Origin: Herpetosiphon llansteffanensis
Lineage (GTDB): Bacteria > Chloroflexota > Chloroflexia > Chloroflexales > Herpetosiphonaceae
DNA length: 64,000 bases
Reading direction: 5' to 3'
Assembly: GCF_003205875.1 (NCBI RefSeq)
Contig: NZ_PUBZ01000054.1
Span: forward strand, 62,001 to 126,000
Positions 51,287 through 58,476 of this stretch are shown here, piece by piece. Every line of letters begins with the position of its first letter. The first letter of the stretch is position 1. Both the position numbers and the translations under genes were made by a program. The notes beneath the pieces were generated by a model, which worked only from the letters and a program-made list of their open reading frames with translations, made no database searches and was not told the DNA's origin.

Positions 51287-51306
51287 TGAGCAGGTAGGTC
51301 TGCTCA
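51287..51306 (-). repeat. Intergenic hairpin element, copy 1
   Basis: TGAGCAG, GTAGGT, CTGCTCA: 7-bp arms, nearly identical (one base differs) to 51609-51628 together with flanking GG and GGCC. It lies just after the stop of the gene at 51320 on the minus strand. No U-run follows, so RNA processing, attenuation or a protein-binding site are all possible. Confidence 0.6.
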
Positions 51307-51319
51307 GGCCATTAGTTGG

Positions 51320-51526
51320 TTATTCGGTATAAGCGACGGCAACGGTATAGGTATGGCGCTTTTCAGCAATGTCAGTTTCAGGGTCAAAGGCATAGGCGGT
51401 TGAAAGACTCGTTACAACGATGTCGGAATTCTCAAGCCATTCATTGACTTTCCGCTCTGCTTGCGCTGCTGCAAGGTAGGCATCATCTTCACGAGTAACC
51501 GAAAAAACTTTGATTTTGGCGGCCAT
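51320..51526 (-). CDS. Small phage protein, unknown
   Basis: The 68-residue product (KIKVFSVTREDDAYLAAAQA ... TYTVAVAYTE) looks like a small alpha/beta fold. AGGAG precedes the ATG at 51526. It is flanked on both sides by copies of the same hairpin element. Not assigned. Confidence 0.55.
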   Translation of the reverse strand: MAAKIKVFSVTREDDAYLAAAQAERKVNEWLENSDIVVTSLSTAYAFDPETDIAEKRHTYTVAVAYTE

Positions 51527-51608
51527 TGAAAACTCCTGTTGGTGTGTGGTTGATAACCAGTTGCCGCTTACGCATGCGGCGCTGCACGCAGGCATGCAGC
51601 CGATGTGG

Positions 51609-51628
51609 TGAGCAGGTAGGACTGCTCA
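51609..51628 (-). repeat. Intergenic hairpin element, copy 2
   Basis: TGAGCAG, GTAGGA, CTGCTCA. It matches the copy at 51287 over about 26 bases with one difference and stands immediately after the stop of the SWIM-finger gene. Both copies follow a gene on the minus strand, so they may act on the transcript. Confidence 0.6.
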
Positions 51629-51631
51629 GGC

Positions 51632-52492
51632 CTAGGCAGCTTGTTGATAGGCAGGGGCCGTTGAAGCTTGAAGCAGCAGCTTGTAGGCTGCTCGATGCCA
51701 ACACAGCGTGCCTTTGGCAAATGCGGTACATTGGCAAGTGTCATTCGCAATGTGGTAGAGAATCGAAGGATTAGAGCGGCTACGAATGGTCAGGCTTGAG
51801 CCATTCCACGACCAGCCAGGCAAGGACAATTCGCTAAAGGCTTTGTTGATGGCATTCAACTGAACTTTGTTCTTGGCATAGAGTTGGCGTAGTTGGCCAA
51901 CCAATTGACCAATTACGAAGTAGCTTGGGGCTTGGGTAATCGCCGGTGGTGAAGATGTAGCCGGCTCGCGGGTCAATTCATCATCGAACGGTTCAAAAAA
52001 TTCGTGCGCTGGCTGCTCTGGGAAAGCCCGTGATAGGATCTCATACCGCAGATCGTTCAATTTGTTGATAGCATCTGATTTTCTTGGGAAGTATCCAACC
52101 AATACGCCGCCGTTGTGGGCCACATATTCATGGCCTACACTGCAATGGGTAACACCAGTTGCCCCTGCAACAGGGCTACAGCATTGGCAATAGCACACGG
52201 GTGGCTGTGGCTGGCTAGTTGGTTTTTTCTTAGCAGGCTTGATTGGGGCAGCTGGTGCAGCTGGGGTTGGGTTAAGCTCTTGGGCTACTTCATCAGCATA
52301 GCCAATCGCATCTTGGATTAGTTCAGGAACAAAGACCTCGTAATAGCGGCAGCCAATGTGTTGAATGGTCATGTTGGGGGTTGAGAGAAATGCACTCCAG
52401 CCATGGTTGTTGTGCTCAAGCCACAATGTAATGCCAGCAGCGGCATGGCTTGGGGTGGTCAATTCTCGACGTGTGGTTTCTTGAGGTTGCAT
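51632..52492 (-). CDS. SWIM zinc-finger protein, first gene of the leftward early operon
   Basis: The 286-residue product has a Cys-rich middle (VCYCQCCSPVAGATGVTHC) and a C-terminal SWIM finger (CQCTAFAKGTLCWHRAAYKL, C-x-C...C-x-H), a module that binds DNA or protein partners and often accompanies recombination factors. The ATG at 52492 sits 8 bases after AGGAG; the upstream GTG at 52501 is too near. It is the first gene after the leftward promoter and so probably the first early product. Confidence 0.72.
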   Translation of the reverse strand: MQPQETTRRELTTPSHAAAGITLWLEHNNHGWSAFLSTPNMTIQHIGCRYYEVFVPELIQDAIGYADEVAQELNPTPAAPAAPIKPAKKKPTSQPQPPVCYCQCCSPVAGATGVTHCSVGHEYVAHNGGVLVGYFPRKSDAINKLNDLRYEILSRAFPEQPAHEFFEPFDDELTREPATSSPPAITQAPSYFVIGQLVGQLRQLYAKNKVQLNAINKAFSELSLPGWSWNGSSLTIRSRSNPSILYHIANDTCQCTAFAKGTLCWHRAAYKLLLQASTAPAYQQAA

Positions 52493-52509
52493 ATATTTCA
52501 CTCCTGAAA

Positions 52510-52571
52510 TTCATATCTGAAATATAAATCATATTTGAAATGATGTCAATAATGAATTACAGATATGAAAC
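52510..52571 (-). promoter_or_regulatory. Leftward early promoter (PL-like) with three operators
   Basis: On the minus strand TTGACA (52544-52549) and TATATT (52521-52526) have a 17-base spacer. Three related operator sequences overlap it: TTCATATCTGAAAT (52510-52523), TCATATTTGAAAT (52529-52541) and CAGATATGAAAC (52560-52571, diverged). The same motif occurs three times at 57532-57606 beside the repressor gene. Confidence 0.75.
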
Positions 52572-52574
52572 ACG

Positions 52575-52595
52575 AATTCCGAAAATTTCGGAATT
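52575..52595. repeat. Palindrome, copy 3 (21 bp)
   Basis: AATTCCGAAA, central A, then TTTCGGAATT: a perfect 10-bp-arm version of the palindromes at 12899 and 43906. It lies just upstream of the leftward promoter, between it and the rest of the immunity region, which fits either an operator or a partition site. Confidence 0.65.
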
Positions 52596-52635
52596 TACTG
52601 GAGTAGTATCTAAGGCAAAAATAGGATTTAGCCCA

Positions 52636-52671
52636 TAAAAAAGCACCATGGGCCGACTGGCTCCATGGTGC
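52636..52671 (-). terminator. Terminator of the DUF4352-like gene
   Basis: On the minus strand GCACCATGG pairs with CCATGGTGC around an 11-base loop and is followed by TTTTTTA (plus-strand A-run 52636-52642). Confidence 0.85.
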
Positions 52672-52692
52672 AAGGGATTAATCTAGGATGGT

Positions 52693-53775
52693 CTATTGTT
52701 CAGCCATTTGTACATCATCAATATTCCATCGGTTATTCCCTTCATAGGTTACTTTACAAACCCAAACAAATTCCACTTCAAGATTAAACGAGTTCTTCGC
52801 CTTGACTGTCGATTGGACATACCAAGTTAGATCGCCTTCCTGCACGGTTTGATAATCGAACCATGGGAAATCAGCGGTCGATGGATGGGTAAGGCGTTGC
52901 TTGACTGCCTGCTTACAAACATCAATAGCGCCAGCCTCAGTTGCAAGATCAGGAACCGCCGTAGCGGTTGGACGCGGTGTCACCGTTGGTAATTCTGCCG
53001 TCTCACCAATCGCTCCAAACTTCACAGCATCGATTCCCTCAAGCGTAAACCATAGCTCATTAATGTCTTGGGGAATATCAAAAGCAATCGCCCACTCTTC
53101 GCGTTCACCACGCTTAATCGTCTTCCCACCTAAATCGCCGATCGAGGTAACATTGAGGCGTTTTGCCGCTTGGTTGGAAGCATTCCGGTCTAATTCAATT
53201 GTTTTAGTATCTGTTCGTACCTTCAATTCTTGCTTACCAATCAGGTGGTCATCGCCCTTGTTGGTTATTGTCCCATGGACAACCAGCCACTTACCAGTTG
53301 CCGCTTCGCTAAAATCATTCGCAATGCTGATATCGAGGATGGTAATTTCCCATTGGCCAATCGGGTTGCTTTGGCCAATCTCTGCTACGAATGGAGTTGC
53401 TGTTGGGGGAAGCGGAGTGTTGGTTGGCACTGGCGTATTTGTTGGCCGAGCTTCTTCAGTCTGGGTAGCCGCAATCGCAATAGCTTCCTTCGTGGCGTTG
53501 GCATTATCCTGCTCGACGGTCGCCGCAATCGCAACCGCCTCACTGGTTGCATTCGTATTGTTTTGCTGGGCGGTTGCCGTGACATTCGCAACTACAATGG
53601 CCGTAGCCGTCTGCTCGGCCTGTAATTTTGAGCCTTGCCGATAGGCCAAGCCCAAGCAAGAACAAACAAACACGACACTCGCAATCGCAATCCATTTAAT
53701 ATTTTTGCGCCAGCCCGGCTTGTTTGGTGGTACTTGTTGCATATACGGTTGCATCGGTGGTTGTGGGTATGACAT
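52693..53775 (-). CDS. Membrane-anchored protein with Pro/Thr linker, DUF4352-like
   Basis: The 360-residue product has a Pro/Gln-rich cytoplasmic start (~1-22), one membrane span (IKWIAIASVVFVCSCLGLAY, ~25-44), a helical stalk with TATA/AATQ repeats, a Chloroflexota-style linker (PTNTPVPTNTPLPPTATP) and an external beta domain similar to DUF4352-type folds (GQWEITILDISIANDFS, TGKWLVVHGTITNKGDD). The last ~90 residues form another small domain with Cys residues. It lies between the PL operators and the repressor, so expression in the lysogen is plausible; a surface-change or superinfection role is only a guess. Confidence 0.6.
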   Translation of the reverse strand: MSYPQPPMQPYMQQVPPNKPGWRKNIKWIAIASVVFVCSCLGLAYRQGSKLQAEQTATAIVVANVTATAQQNNTNATSEAVAIAATVEQDNANATKEAIAIAATQTEEARPTNTPVPTNTPLPPTATPFVAEIGQSNPIGQWEITILDISIANDFSEAATGKWLVVHGTITNKGDDHLIGKQELKVRTDTKTIELDRNASNQAAKRLNVTSIGDLGGKTIKRGEREEWAIAFDIPQDINELWFTLEGIDAVKFGAIGETAELPTVTPRPTATAVPDLATEAGAIDVCKQAVKQRLTHPSTADFPWFDYQTVQEGDLTWYVQSTVKAKNSFNLEVEFVWVCKVTYEGNNRWNIDDVQMAEQ

Positions 53776-54140
53776 AGCGTCTCCTAAACAAAGCGTTTCC
53801 TGATCAAGTTAGGTACAATTCAGACCCATTTTTTGGATCGTGATGGAGTGAATTAAGCTTTTTGTCGGATTTCGTATGAATGGATACATAAAATAAGGGG
53901 GTTATTTGAGGAGAATGCAGAGGAGAGCCAACCCCAGCCCAAACAATAGCCAAGCAGCTCGAACATGCCCACGGCTATAAGCAAACAGCGTAGTCGATAT
54001 TCTCCCTACAACTAAATGAAGTGGCTCTATGATGCTGCAAGTTATTGAGGTCGTCAAGGGGTATTCACGCAAACTAAAAGCACCGTGGGCTAGCTAGCTC
54101 TACGGTGCTTTTAGTTTACAGAAGTCAGTCAGAAAACCTG
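53776..54140. other. Intergenic region (365 bases)
   Basis: Contains the terminator at 54071-54117 and possible leftward promoter sequence for the membrane protein. A 37-codon leftward frame at 53853-53966 (MFELLGYCLGWGWLSSAFSS...) is hydrophobic but has no ribosome-binding site and follows an in-frame stop closely, so it is at best a relic or tiny membrane peptide. Confidence 0.45.
54071..54117. terminator. Terminator after the small nuclease-like gene
   Basis: Long arms (AAACTAAAAGCACCGT and complement ACGGTGCTTTTAGTTT) enclose GGGCTAGCTAGCTCT. The U-rich part of each strand is built into the stem, so it may act in both directions. It stands 24 bases after the gene at 54141. Confidence 0.75.
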
Positions 54141-54608
54141 CTAAATATGGGCGAAATAATTGTAATTAGCAGTCATATTAGCATTAAATGACTTTGCCAA
54201 ATAATCACAATATGGCTCCATAACTTTAGGGCTATAGTGCGTTATTATTTCACCTTCCGTCGATACACTAATTAAACCTACATTCGACTTATGAAATTTT
54301 TCAAGATGCTTCAATGCTCGATGAACAAAGGCCGCATCCATAATGACATAAGCTTGCTGTACAAAGGAACGATACCGATAAGCCTGAATTAAAGCTTTCT
54401 GCCAATGCGATAGCTTTAGTTCACAAGCAATGCTAAGTAACTCGCTAGCGTTGGGATCCTTGGGTGAGATATAGGTAAGATCGGGAATCCCAAAATACCC
54501 TTTCAATTGCTCGATGAGCCGTGCATCATTACTAACTCCTAAGGCCTCTGGTAAGTTAGTCAGTGACAAAATACATTCTGTCATCTGCTGCTCGGTCGTG
54601 AAGGGCAT
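54141..54608 (-). CDS. Small PD-(D/E)XK nuclease-like protein
   Basis: The 155-residue product has IPDLTYIS, then LSIACELKLSHWQKALIQAY (E-x-K followed by the helical Q-A-x-R-Y pattern), then SFVQQAYVIMDAAFVHRAL and a final NVGLISVSTEGEIITHYSP. This D...ExK order with the QAYRY helix is typical of small nuclease-fold proteins. It lies 27 bases after the TIM-barrel-like gene in the same direction and may be its operon partner. GGAGCAATG precedes the start. Catalysis untested. Confidence 0.6.
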   Translation of the reverse strand: MPFTTEQQMTECILSLTNLPEALGVSNDARLIEQLKGYFGIPDLTYISPKDPNASELLSIACELKLSHWQKALIQAYRYRSFVQQAYVIMDAAFVHRALKHLEKFHKSNVGLISVSTEGEIITHYSPKVMEPYCDYLAKSFNANMTANYNYFAHI

Positions 54609-54635
54609 AACATTGCTCCTTAGTGGTTTAGGAAA

Positions 54636-55850
54636 TTATCTGCTACTGCGCCATCCTTTTTTGTTTGCGAATAGGTTTATTGCTGTTAACCATGGATAAA
54701 GATGTTTCCCGTCGCTATCACTGTCAAGTGCCACCCCCTTATCAGATAAATTTTCAAAAAGTATTATAGCATCCTCTATTATACCACGAATTTCCTCATA
54801 CCTTTTATTAAGATCTAAGTTCTTGATTGTACTAAGTTGGTTATACATAGAAAAAAGATTATGTTGACTTATAAGTTTATCACCTTTATGTGAGCTAGGG
54901 AAAGAATATTTATTTTGCTCAAAAAGAATAATTTCTTCTTCTCTCTCATCACTGATTTTTGATATTTCATCAATTATAGTGTTTCTGTATATATTATTGA
55001 TATATTGAAGTAATTTTGGAGAATATGTTCGATAGATTCTAGTATTACTATTACCTCCAGTATCATTTTCTTCTTTTTGTTCAAAATTTTTAATATTAAA
55101 AATCCTAGTAGTTTCAAATGATCCTATCGTTATAATAGTTGGATCAGCGATAGAAAGTATTATTGATTCAACATTAACATATCCAATTACTACATCCATT
55201 TCGTTATCTCGAAGGTCATCTATAAAATCCATTAACTTTATCAAGAAATCTAGATCATTTAACTGTTTAGGTTTCTTTTTTCTGTCTATTATAAGATATA
55301 CACCAGAAATATCCATCATTCCTGTAGTCCAATCCAAGATTCTATTTTTGAATTCATCATCTTTTAACATTGCCTCATTGAGTATTATTTGTACTAATAT
55401 TTTTGATCGTACATTTTTTGCTAATATACTATCCATAAATGGCTTGCCAAAAATATCTTCATATTCTGTAATAAATCTTGCTGGTGTTCCTATCTGATGC
55501 CGAGCTGGAATAACACAATATTCAAAATTATTAGCTATTTGATAATCAACACACTTATTAGCATCAAGAATTGACTGTGTGCCAATATATTGCTGAGTTT
55601 CAAATTCATCACCACTATTTTTTCTTGGGAAAAAATCGTATGTTGCTAAATCACCAAGATCGGTACCAGGCAGAAAAAATTGTGGATCAAATATAGACTT
55701 AGATTTTTCAAGAGGGCTTAATGTTTGAGTGTCACTATCAGTCATATGTCTAGGGCAAAGAATAAGACCATCGCCTATGTTATCTTGACGAAGTAAATCT
55801 ATATTCCACTTGAATCGAAATCCTAATTGATGATAAATTTTAAGTGCCAT
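54636..55850 (-). CDS. TIM-barrel-like protein partnered with a kinase, unknown
   Basis: The 404-residue product reads like an alpha/beta barrel (DNIGDGLILCPRHM, FFLPGTDLGDLATYDFFPRK, MDISGVYLIIDRKKKPKQLN, DVVIGYVNVESIILSIADPT, TIITIGSFETTRIFNIKNF), followed by a helical C-terminal third. The name of the family escapes me. It begins one base after the kinase stop, so the two are surely co-expressed. Both genes are A+T-rich, unlike flanking phage genes, which suggests they travel as a module; a conflict or superinfection-exclusion function is inference. Confidence 0.55.
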   Translation of the reverse strand: MALKIYHQLGFRFKWNIDLLRQDNIGDGLILCPRHMTDSDTQTLSPLEKSKSIFDPQFFLPGTDLGDLATYDFFPRKNSGDEFETQQYIGTQSILDANKCVDYQIANNFEYCVIPARHQIGTPARFITEYEDIFGKPFMDSILAKNVRSKILVQIILNEAMLKDDEFKNRILDWTTGMMDISGVYLIIDRKKKPKQLNDLDFLIKLMDFIDDLRDNEMDVVIGYVNVESIILSIADPTIITIGSFETTRIFNIKNFEQKEENDTGGNSNTRIYRTYSPKLLQYINNIYRNTIIDEISKISDEREEEIILFEQNKYSFPSSHKGDKLISQHNLFSMYNQLSTIKNLDLNKRYEEIRGIIEDAIILFENLSDKGVALDSDSDGKHLYPWLTAINLFANKKGWRSSR

Positions 55851-56705
55851 TTATTCTTCTCCTATACAATTACTCAGTGCTTCAATTAATTTTTCAGGTG
55901 TTCGATAGCGTTTATGCGGATGTCTGGCTAGCATTTTTTCTAAGACTGGCTTTACTGTAGACATTTCTTGACGATCAAAAAACTCTTTCTGCCATATACA
56001 AGCATCTATATTTGCTGCAATACTGCCAAGATTACCTTTAGCCGTACCAACGACATCTGGATGGAATGGATGATATCCATTCAAAAGTAACTGGGCTAAA
56101 ATAATACCTAGATTAAATTGGTCAGTCCTATGGCCAATTAATGCTTTGCCATATTCAATGTATCGCAACTGCTCTGGTGCTGCGTATTGTTCTGTACCAG
56201 GTCCATTAAGACCTAACTTTGTTAGAGTATTTCTATCAAGTAATCTTGCAATTCCTAAATCAATAATTCTTGCATCACCGTTAGGAGTAATCAATATATT
56301 ATCCGGCTTAACATCACGGTGTACGATATTACGTTTCCAAAGCTCTTGAAGACCAGTAATAATATCGATCATGAGGTGTACGGCTTTTGGAATATCTGTA
56401 TAGTTTTTAATATTCTGAGTTAATGATGTAGATTCAATATATTCTTCGATGATAACAAATCGTTTATTAGTTTCCTCATTGAACTCATAGTTTTTAGGAT
56501 AATATTTCGACTCAATATCTCTAAGAACCTCAACTTCACGCATAATTCTTTCTATCTCGACAGGCTCATCATAAGCGCCAACCTTAAGAACGGCTTTTCC
56601 TGGACCCTGATAGTCAATCAAATATACTTGCTTTTGCCCTCCTTTTAATAAAAGCTGGGCGGATGGATATTTATACAAAATATCTTCAAACTGGTTAGAA
56701 TCCAT
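55851..56705 (-). CDS. Hanks-type serine/threonine protein kinase
   Basis: The 284-residue product has the eukaryotic-like kinase motifs: glycine-rich start LLLKGGQKQVYLI, K41 in AVLKVG, HRDVKPDN catalytic loop, IDLG in place of the usual DFG, and APEQLRYIEYG...RTDQFNLGIILAQLL. No transmembrane span or PASTA repeats. GAGG precedes the ATG at 56705; the frame to 56819 is not supported. The substrate may be the adjacent barrel protein or a host or phage target; kinases in this position are a known strategy in phage defence. Confidence 0.85.
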   Translation of the reverse strand: MDSNQFEDILYKYPSAQLLLKGGQKQVYLIDYQGPGKAVLKVGAYDEPVEIERIMREVEVLRDIESKYYPKNYEFNEETNKRFVIIEEYIESTSLTQNIKNYTDIPKAVHLMIDIITGLQELWKRNIVHRDVKPDNILITPNGDARIIDLGIARLLDRNTLTKLGLNGPGTEQYAAPEQLRYIEYGKALIGHRTDQFNLGIILAQLLLNGYHPFHPDVVGTAKGNLGSIAANIDACIWQKEFFDRQEMSTVKPVLEKMLARHPHKRYRTPEKLIEALSNCIGEE

Positions 56706-56888
56706 ATGCAACCTCGCTAGTATAAGAAGAGAGCAGTTATTAAGTTTTGTTAACTGTATTACTATGCTAGGTACAGTTTCTAGCACCACAAAGGCACTAT
56801 CCAAGCTCGTTGTAATCAAATTTTCATGTTCGGGGATGACAAAAAATGGTATACTCGCTCATACTTTGCTTATGTATGGGGATAAGAG

Positions 56889-57155
56889 ATGAAAAAGATA
56901 AACAATGGAACTTGGGCGTGCCTCATAATATTTATGTCATCCACCCTTTTTGAAATGTTAGATCAACGAGTTTTTTTTACTGGAATAGCCTGTCTCCTTT
57001 TATTAATCCTGCTAGTTGAAGAAAAAGATTCTTTGGTAAAGCAAATCTTAGCTTATCTACGCGAACGTCTTAGCGATTCCGATCAAGCAAACTTTGTCCA
57101 TAGCCTAACAACCGATCAAGGGAAGAAGGATCAAGCGCCTCCAGCTGCTGAATAA
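56889..57155 (+). CDS. Small membrane protein, converging on the repressor gene
   Basis: The 88-residue product has one or two spans (ACLIIFMSSTLFEML, FFTGIACLLLLILLVE), then a charged helix and a Pro/Ala end. GATAAGAGATG precedes it, and an extended -10 (TGGTATACT, 56850-56858) is suitably upstream. The last 86 bases overlap the 3' end of the leftward repressor gene on the opposite strand. Not assigned. Confidence 0.5.
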   Translation: MKKINNGTWACLIIFMSSTLFEMLDQRVFFTGIACLLLLILLVEEKDSLVKQILAYLRERLSDSDQANFVHSLTTDQGKKDQAPPAAE

Positions 57156-57492
57156 GTTTCAGCGCCTCAGAAACTTTATTATCCTTTTTTACATCTGCAA
57201 TAAATTCATCTATTGCAGATGTTGTTTCTCGATTAATCCAAGAAATGGCTAGATTGCGTCCATCTTCTTCAGTAGCACTAGCATCAAGTAATAACTGGGC
57301 AATATGCTCGGCATTCCCCTTAACTGCTCTAACAACTGATAATAACAATGATCCTCTTGTATCAATCTCTCCTTTTTCTATTCTCATTATTTGAACATTG
57401 TTAGTTCCAGCCTCATGGGCAACGTCATCACGCGATAAGCCAATGGCTTCTCGTAGTGTCCAAAGATATGCGCCTGTTGCAATCATACTCAT
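57070..57492 (-). CDS. Phage repressor (XRE/C1-type)
   Basis: The 140-residue product has a C1-type helix-turn-helix (LWTLREAIGLSRDDVAHEAG, TNNVQIMRIEKGEIDTRGSL) and a helical C-terminal region. It lies beside a divergent promoter with three operator copies and shares the same motif with the leftward promoter at 52.5 kb. It is therefore the likely lysogenic repressor. There is no obvious RecA-cleavage domain, so induction may work differently from lambda. Confidence 0.75.
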   Translation of the reverse strand: MSMIATGAYLWTLREAIGLSRDDVAHEAGTNNVQIMRIEKGEIDTRGSLLLSVVRAVKGNAEHIAQLLLDASATEEDGRNLAISWINRETTSAIDEFIADVKKDNKVSEALKLIQQLEALDPSSLDRLLGYGQSLLDRNR

Positions 57493-57531
57493 AGTCCCTA
57501 GTATATCGTGCCTAATTCAAAAATGAAATAA

Positions 57532-57606
57532 TCATATTTGAATTTCAAATTTGACAAATCTAAGTTATTTCTATAATATTTCATATATGAATATCGTATA
57601 TGAAAT
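57532..57606 (+). promoter_or_regulatory. Rightward early promoter (PR-like) with three operators
   Basis: TTGACA (57551-57556) and TATAAT (57572-57577, 15-base spacer) point right to the gene at 57616. Three operator-like sequences are TCATATTTGAATT (57532-57544), TTCATATATGAAT (57580-57592) and TCGTATATGAAAT (57594-57606). The motif matches the three at 52510-52571. Repressor binding here would silence replication genes and control its own gene. Confidence 0.75.
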
Positions 57607-57615
57607 GAGGTTAGG

Positions 57616-57831
57616 ATGACAATTCCACCTAAACCACACCTCGAAAAATTCCGAGAATGCCTAAAAGAAATACCGTTACAAAATTTGTCCCAAGCCACTA
57701 GGTGGCGTTATGCAAACGGTGATTTACCAAAGGGCATCTTATGGCTACTAAATCATCCCCAGTTACTCCGTGCCTTAGCTGACGATGCTGAACGCAACCA
57801 AATCTCAGAATCCACTACACCATCCTACTAG
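57616..57831 (+). CDS. Cro-like small DNA-binding protein candidate
   Basis: The 71-residue product has a helix-turn-helix-like segment (LQNLSQATRWRYANGDLPKG) and is the first gene under the rightward promoter, the place of Cro in lambdoid phages. GAGG precedes the ATG. Motif support is weak, so the position carries the call. Confidence 0.5.
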   Translation: MTIPPKPHLEKFRECLKEIPLQNLSQATRWRYANGDLPKGILWLLNHPQLLRALADDAERNQISESTTPSY

Positions 57832-57857
57832 GGATAATCGGATTTGTGACAACGTGT

Positions 57858-57885
57858 GTTTCAATCCCTTTGTTTCAATCCCTTT
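57858..57885 (+). repeat. Tandem 14-bp GTTTCAATCCCTTT repeat (CRISPR-repeat-like)
   Basis: Two perfect head-to-tail copies (57858-57871 and 57872-57885). The second continues into TTCAAGGATTC, giving AATCC...GGATT dyad symmetry. The 5' text resembles the common GTTTCAATCC start of many CRISPR repeats. There is no array here. It lies 20 bases before the gene at 57905. Confidence 0.6.
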
Positions 57886-57904
57886 TCAAGGATTCGAGGG
57901 CAAG

Positions 57905-58246
57905 ATGCTTTACACAATTTTGACAGCCATCATAGCAGGTCTTGCCTGTGCCGTGCTGATGGTTTCCATTCATGGATTGCTCTGGCATCGCCATTGGCGG
58001 CTGTCACGGCCACAAGCCTACATCGTTGGCACAGCCTGTATTGGCATTGTGCTCACCATCTGGGCGCTATTACTCAACCAACCAGCAACGATTATCGGTT
58101 TTTGGGCGATTGCTGGCTTGGCTGGCTCGGCTGATTTAGTAGCTTGGTGGATTCGGTCGCGCTTACAACGAATTGAAACTGAGGCCGAGGCTGCGGGTTT
58201 TGTCCGTGGCCAAATTGTTGGGTTGGATAACGATGGGCAAAACTAA
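57905..58246 (+). CDS. Small membrane protein in the replication operon
   Basis: The 113-residue product has three hydrophobic spans (ILTAIIAGLACAVLMVSIHG, AYIVGTACIGIVLTIWALLL, IIGFWAIAGLAGSADLVAWW) and a charged helical tail. GAGGGCAAG precedes the ATG at 57905; the longer frame from 57785 runs through the repeat and is not credible. It overlaps the next gene by 14 bases. Confidence 0.6.
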   Translation: MLYTILTAIIAGLACAVLMVSIHGLLWHRHWRLSRPQAYIVGTACIGIVLTIWALLLNQPATIIGFWAIAGLAGSADLVAWWIRSRLQRIETEAEAAGFVRGQIVGLDNDGQN

Positions 58247-58469
58247 GCAAGACGAATTAATAGGCCTAGTCGAAGATGCAACCGCGCTAAACAATGAAAT
58301 AGGCGATGCACATAAGCAAATAGCACTGCGCAACAGCGGTATGAGCCGTGAAGCGCTCGATGAACTTAAGCACGCCGAGCAGAGCCGGCGTAAGCAACAA
58401 GGCGTGTTGCACATTATTCGCCAAATGGTGGCGAAGCGTGCAACCGATTCTTCTGATCATGGAAAGTAG
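58233..58469 (+). CDS. Small helical protein before the initiator, unknown
   Basis: The 78-residue product starts at the ATG inside the preceding gene (MGKTKQDELIGLVEDATALN) and is charged and helical, perhaps a coiled coil. The stop lies 8 bases before the initiator start. No family recognised. Confidence 0.55.
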   Translation: MGKTKQDELIGLVEDATALNNEIGDAHKQIALRNSGMSREALDELKHAEQSRRKQQGVLHIIRQMVAKRATDSSDHGK

Positions 58470-58476
58470 GCGTTGT

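Noticed and set aside
57645-57660. Fourth copy of the AATTCCGAAA palindrome
   Set aside because: Only a short partial match (AATTCCGAGAAT) without the second arm.
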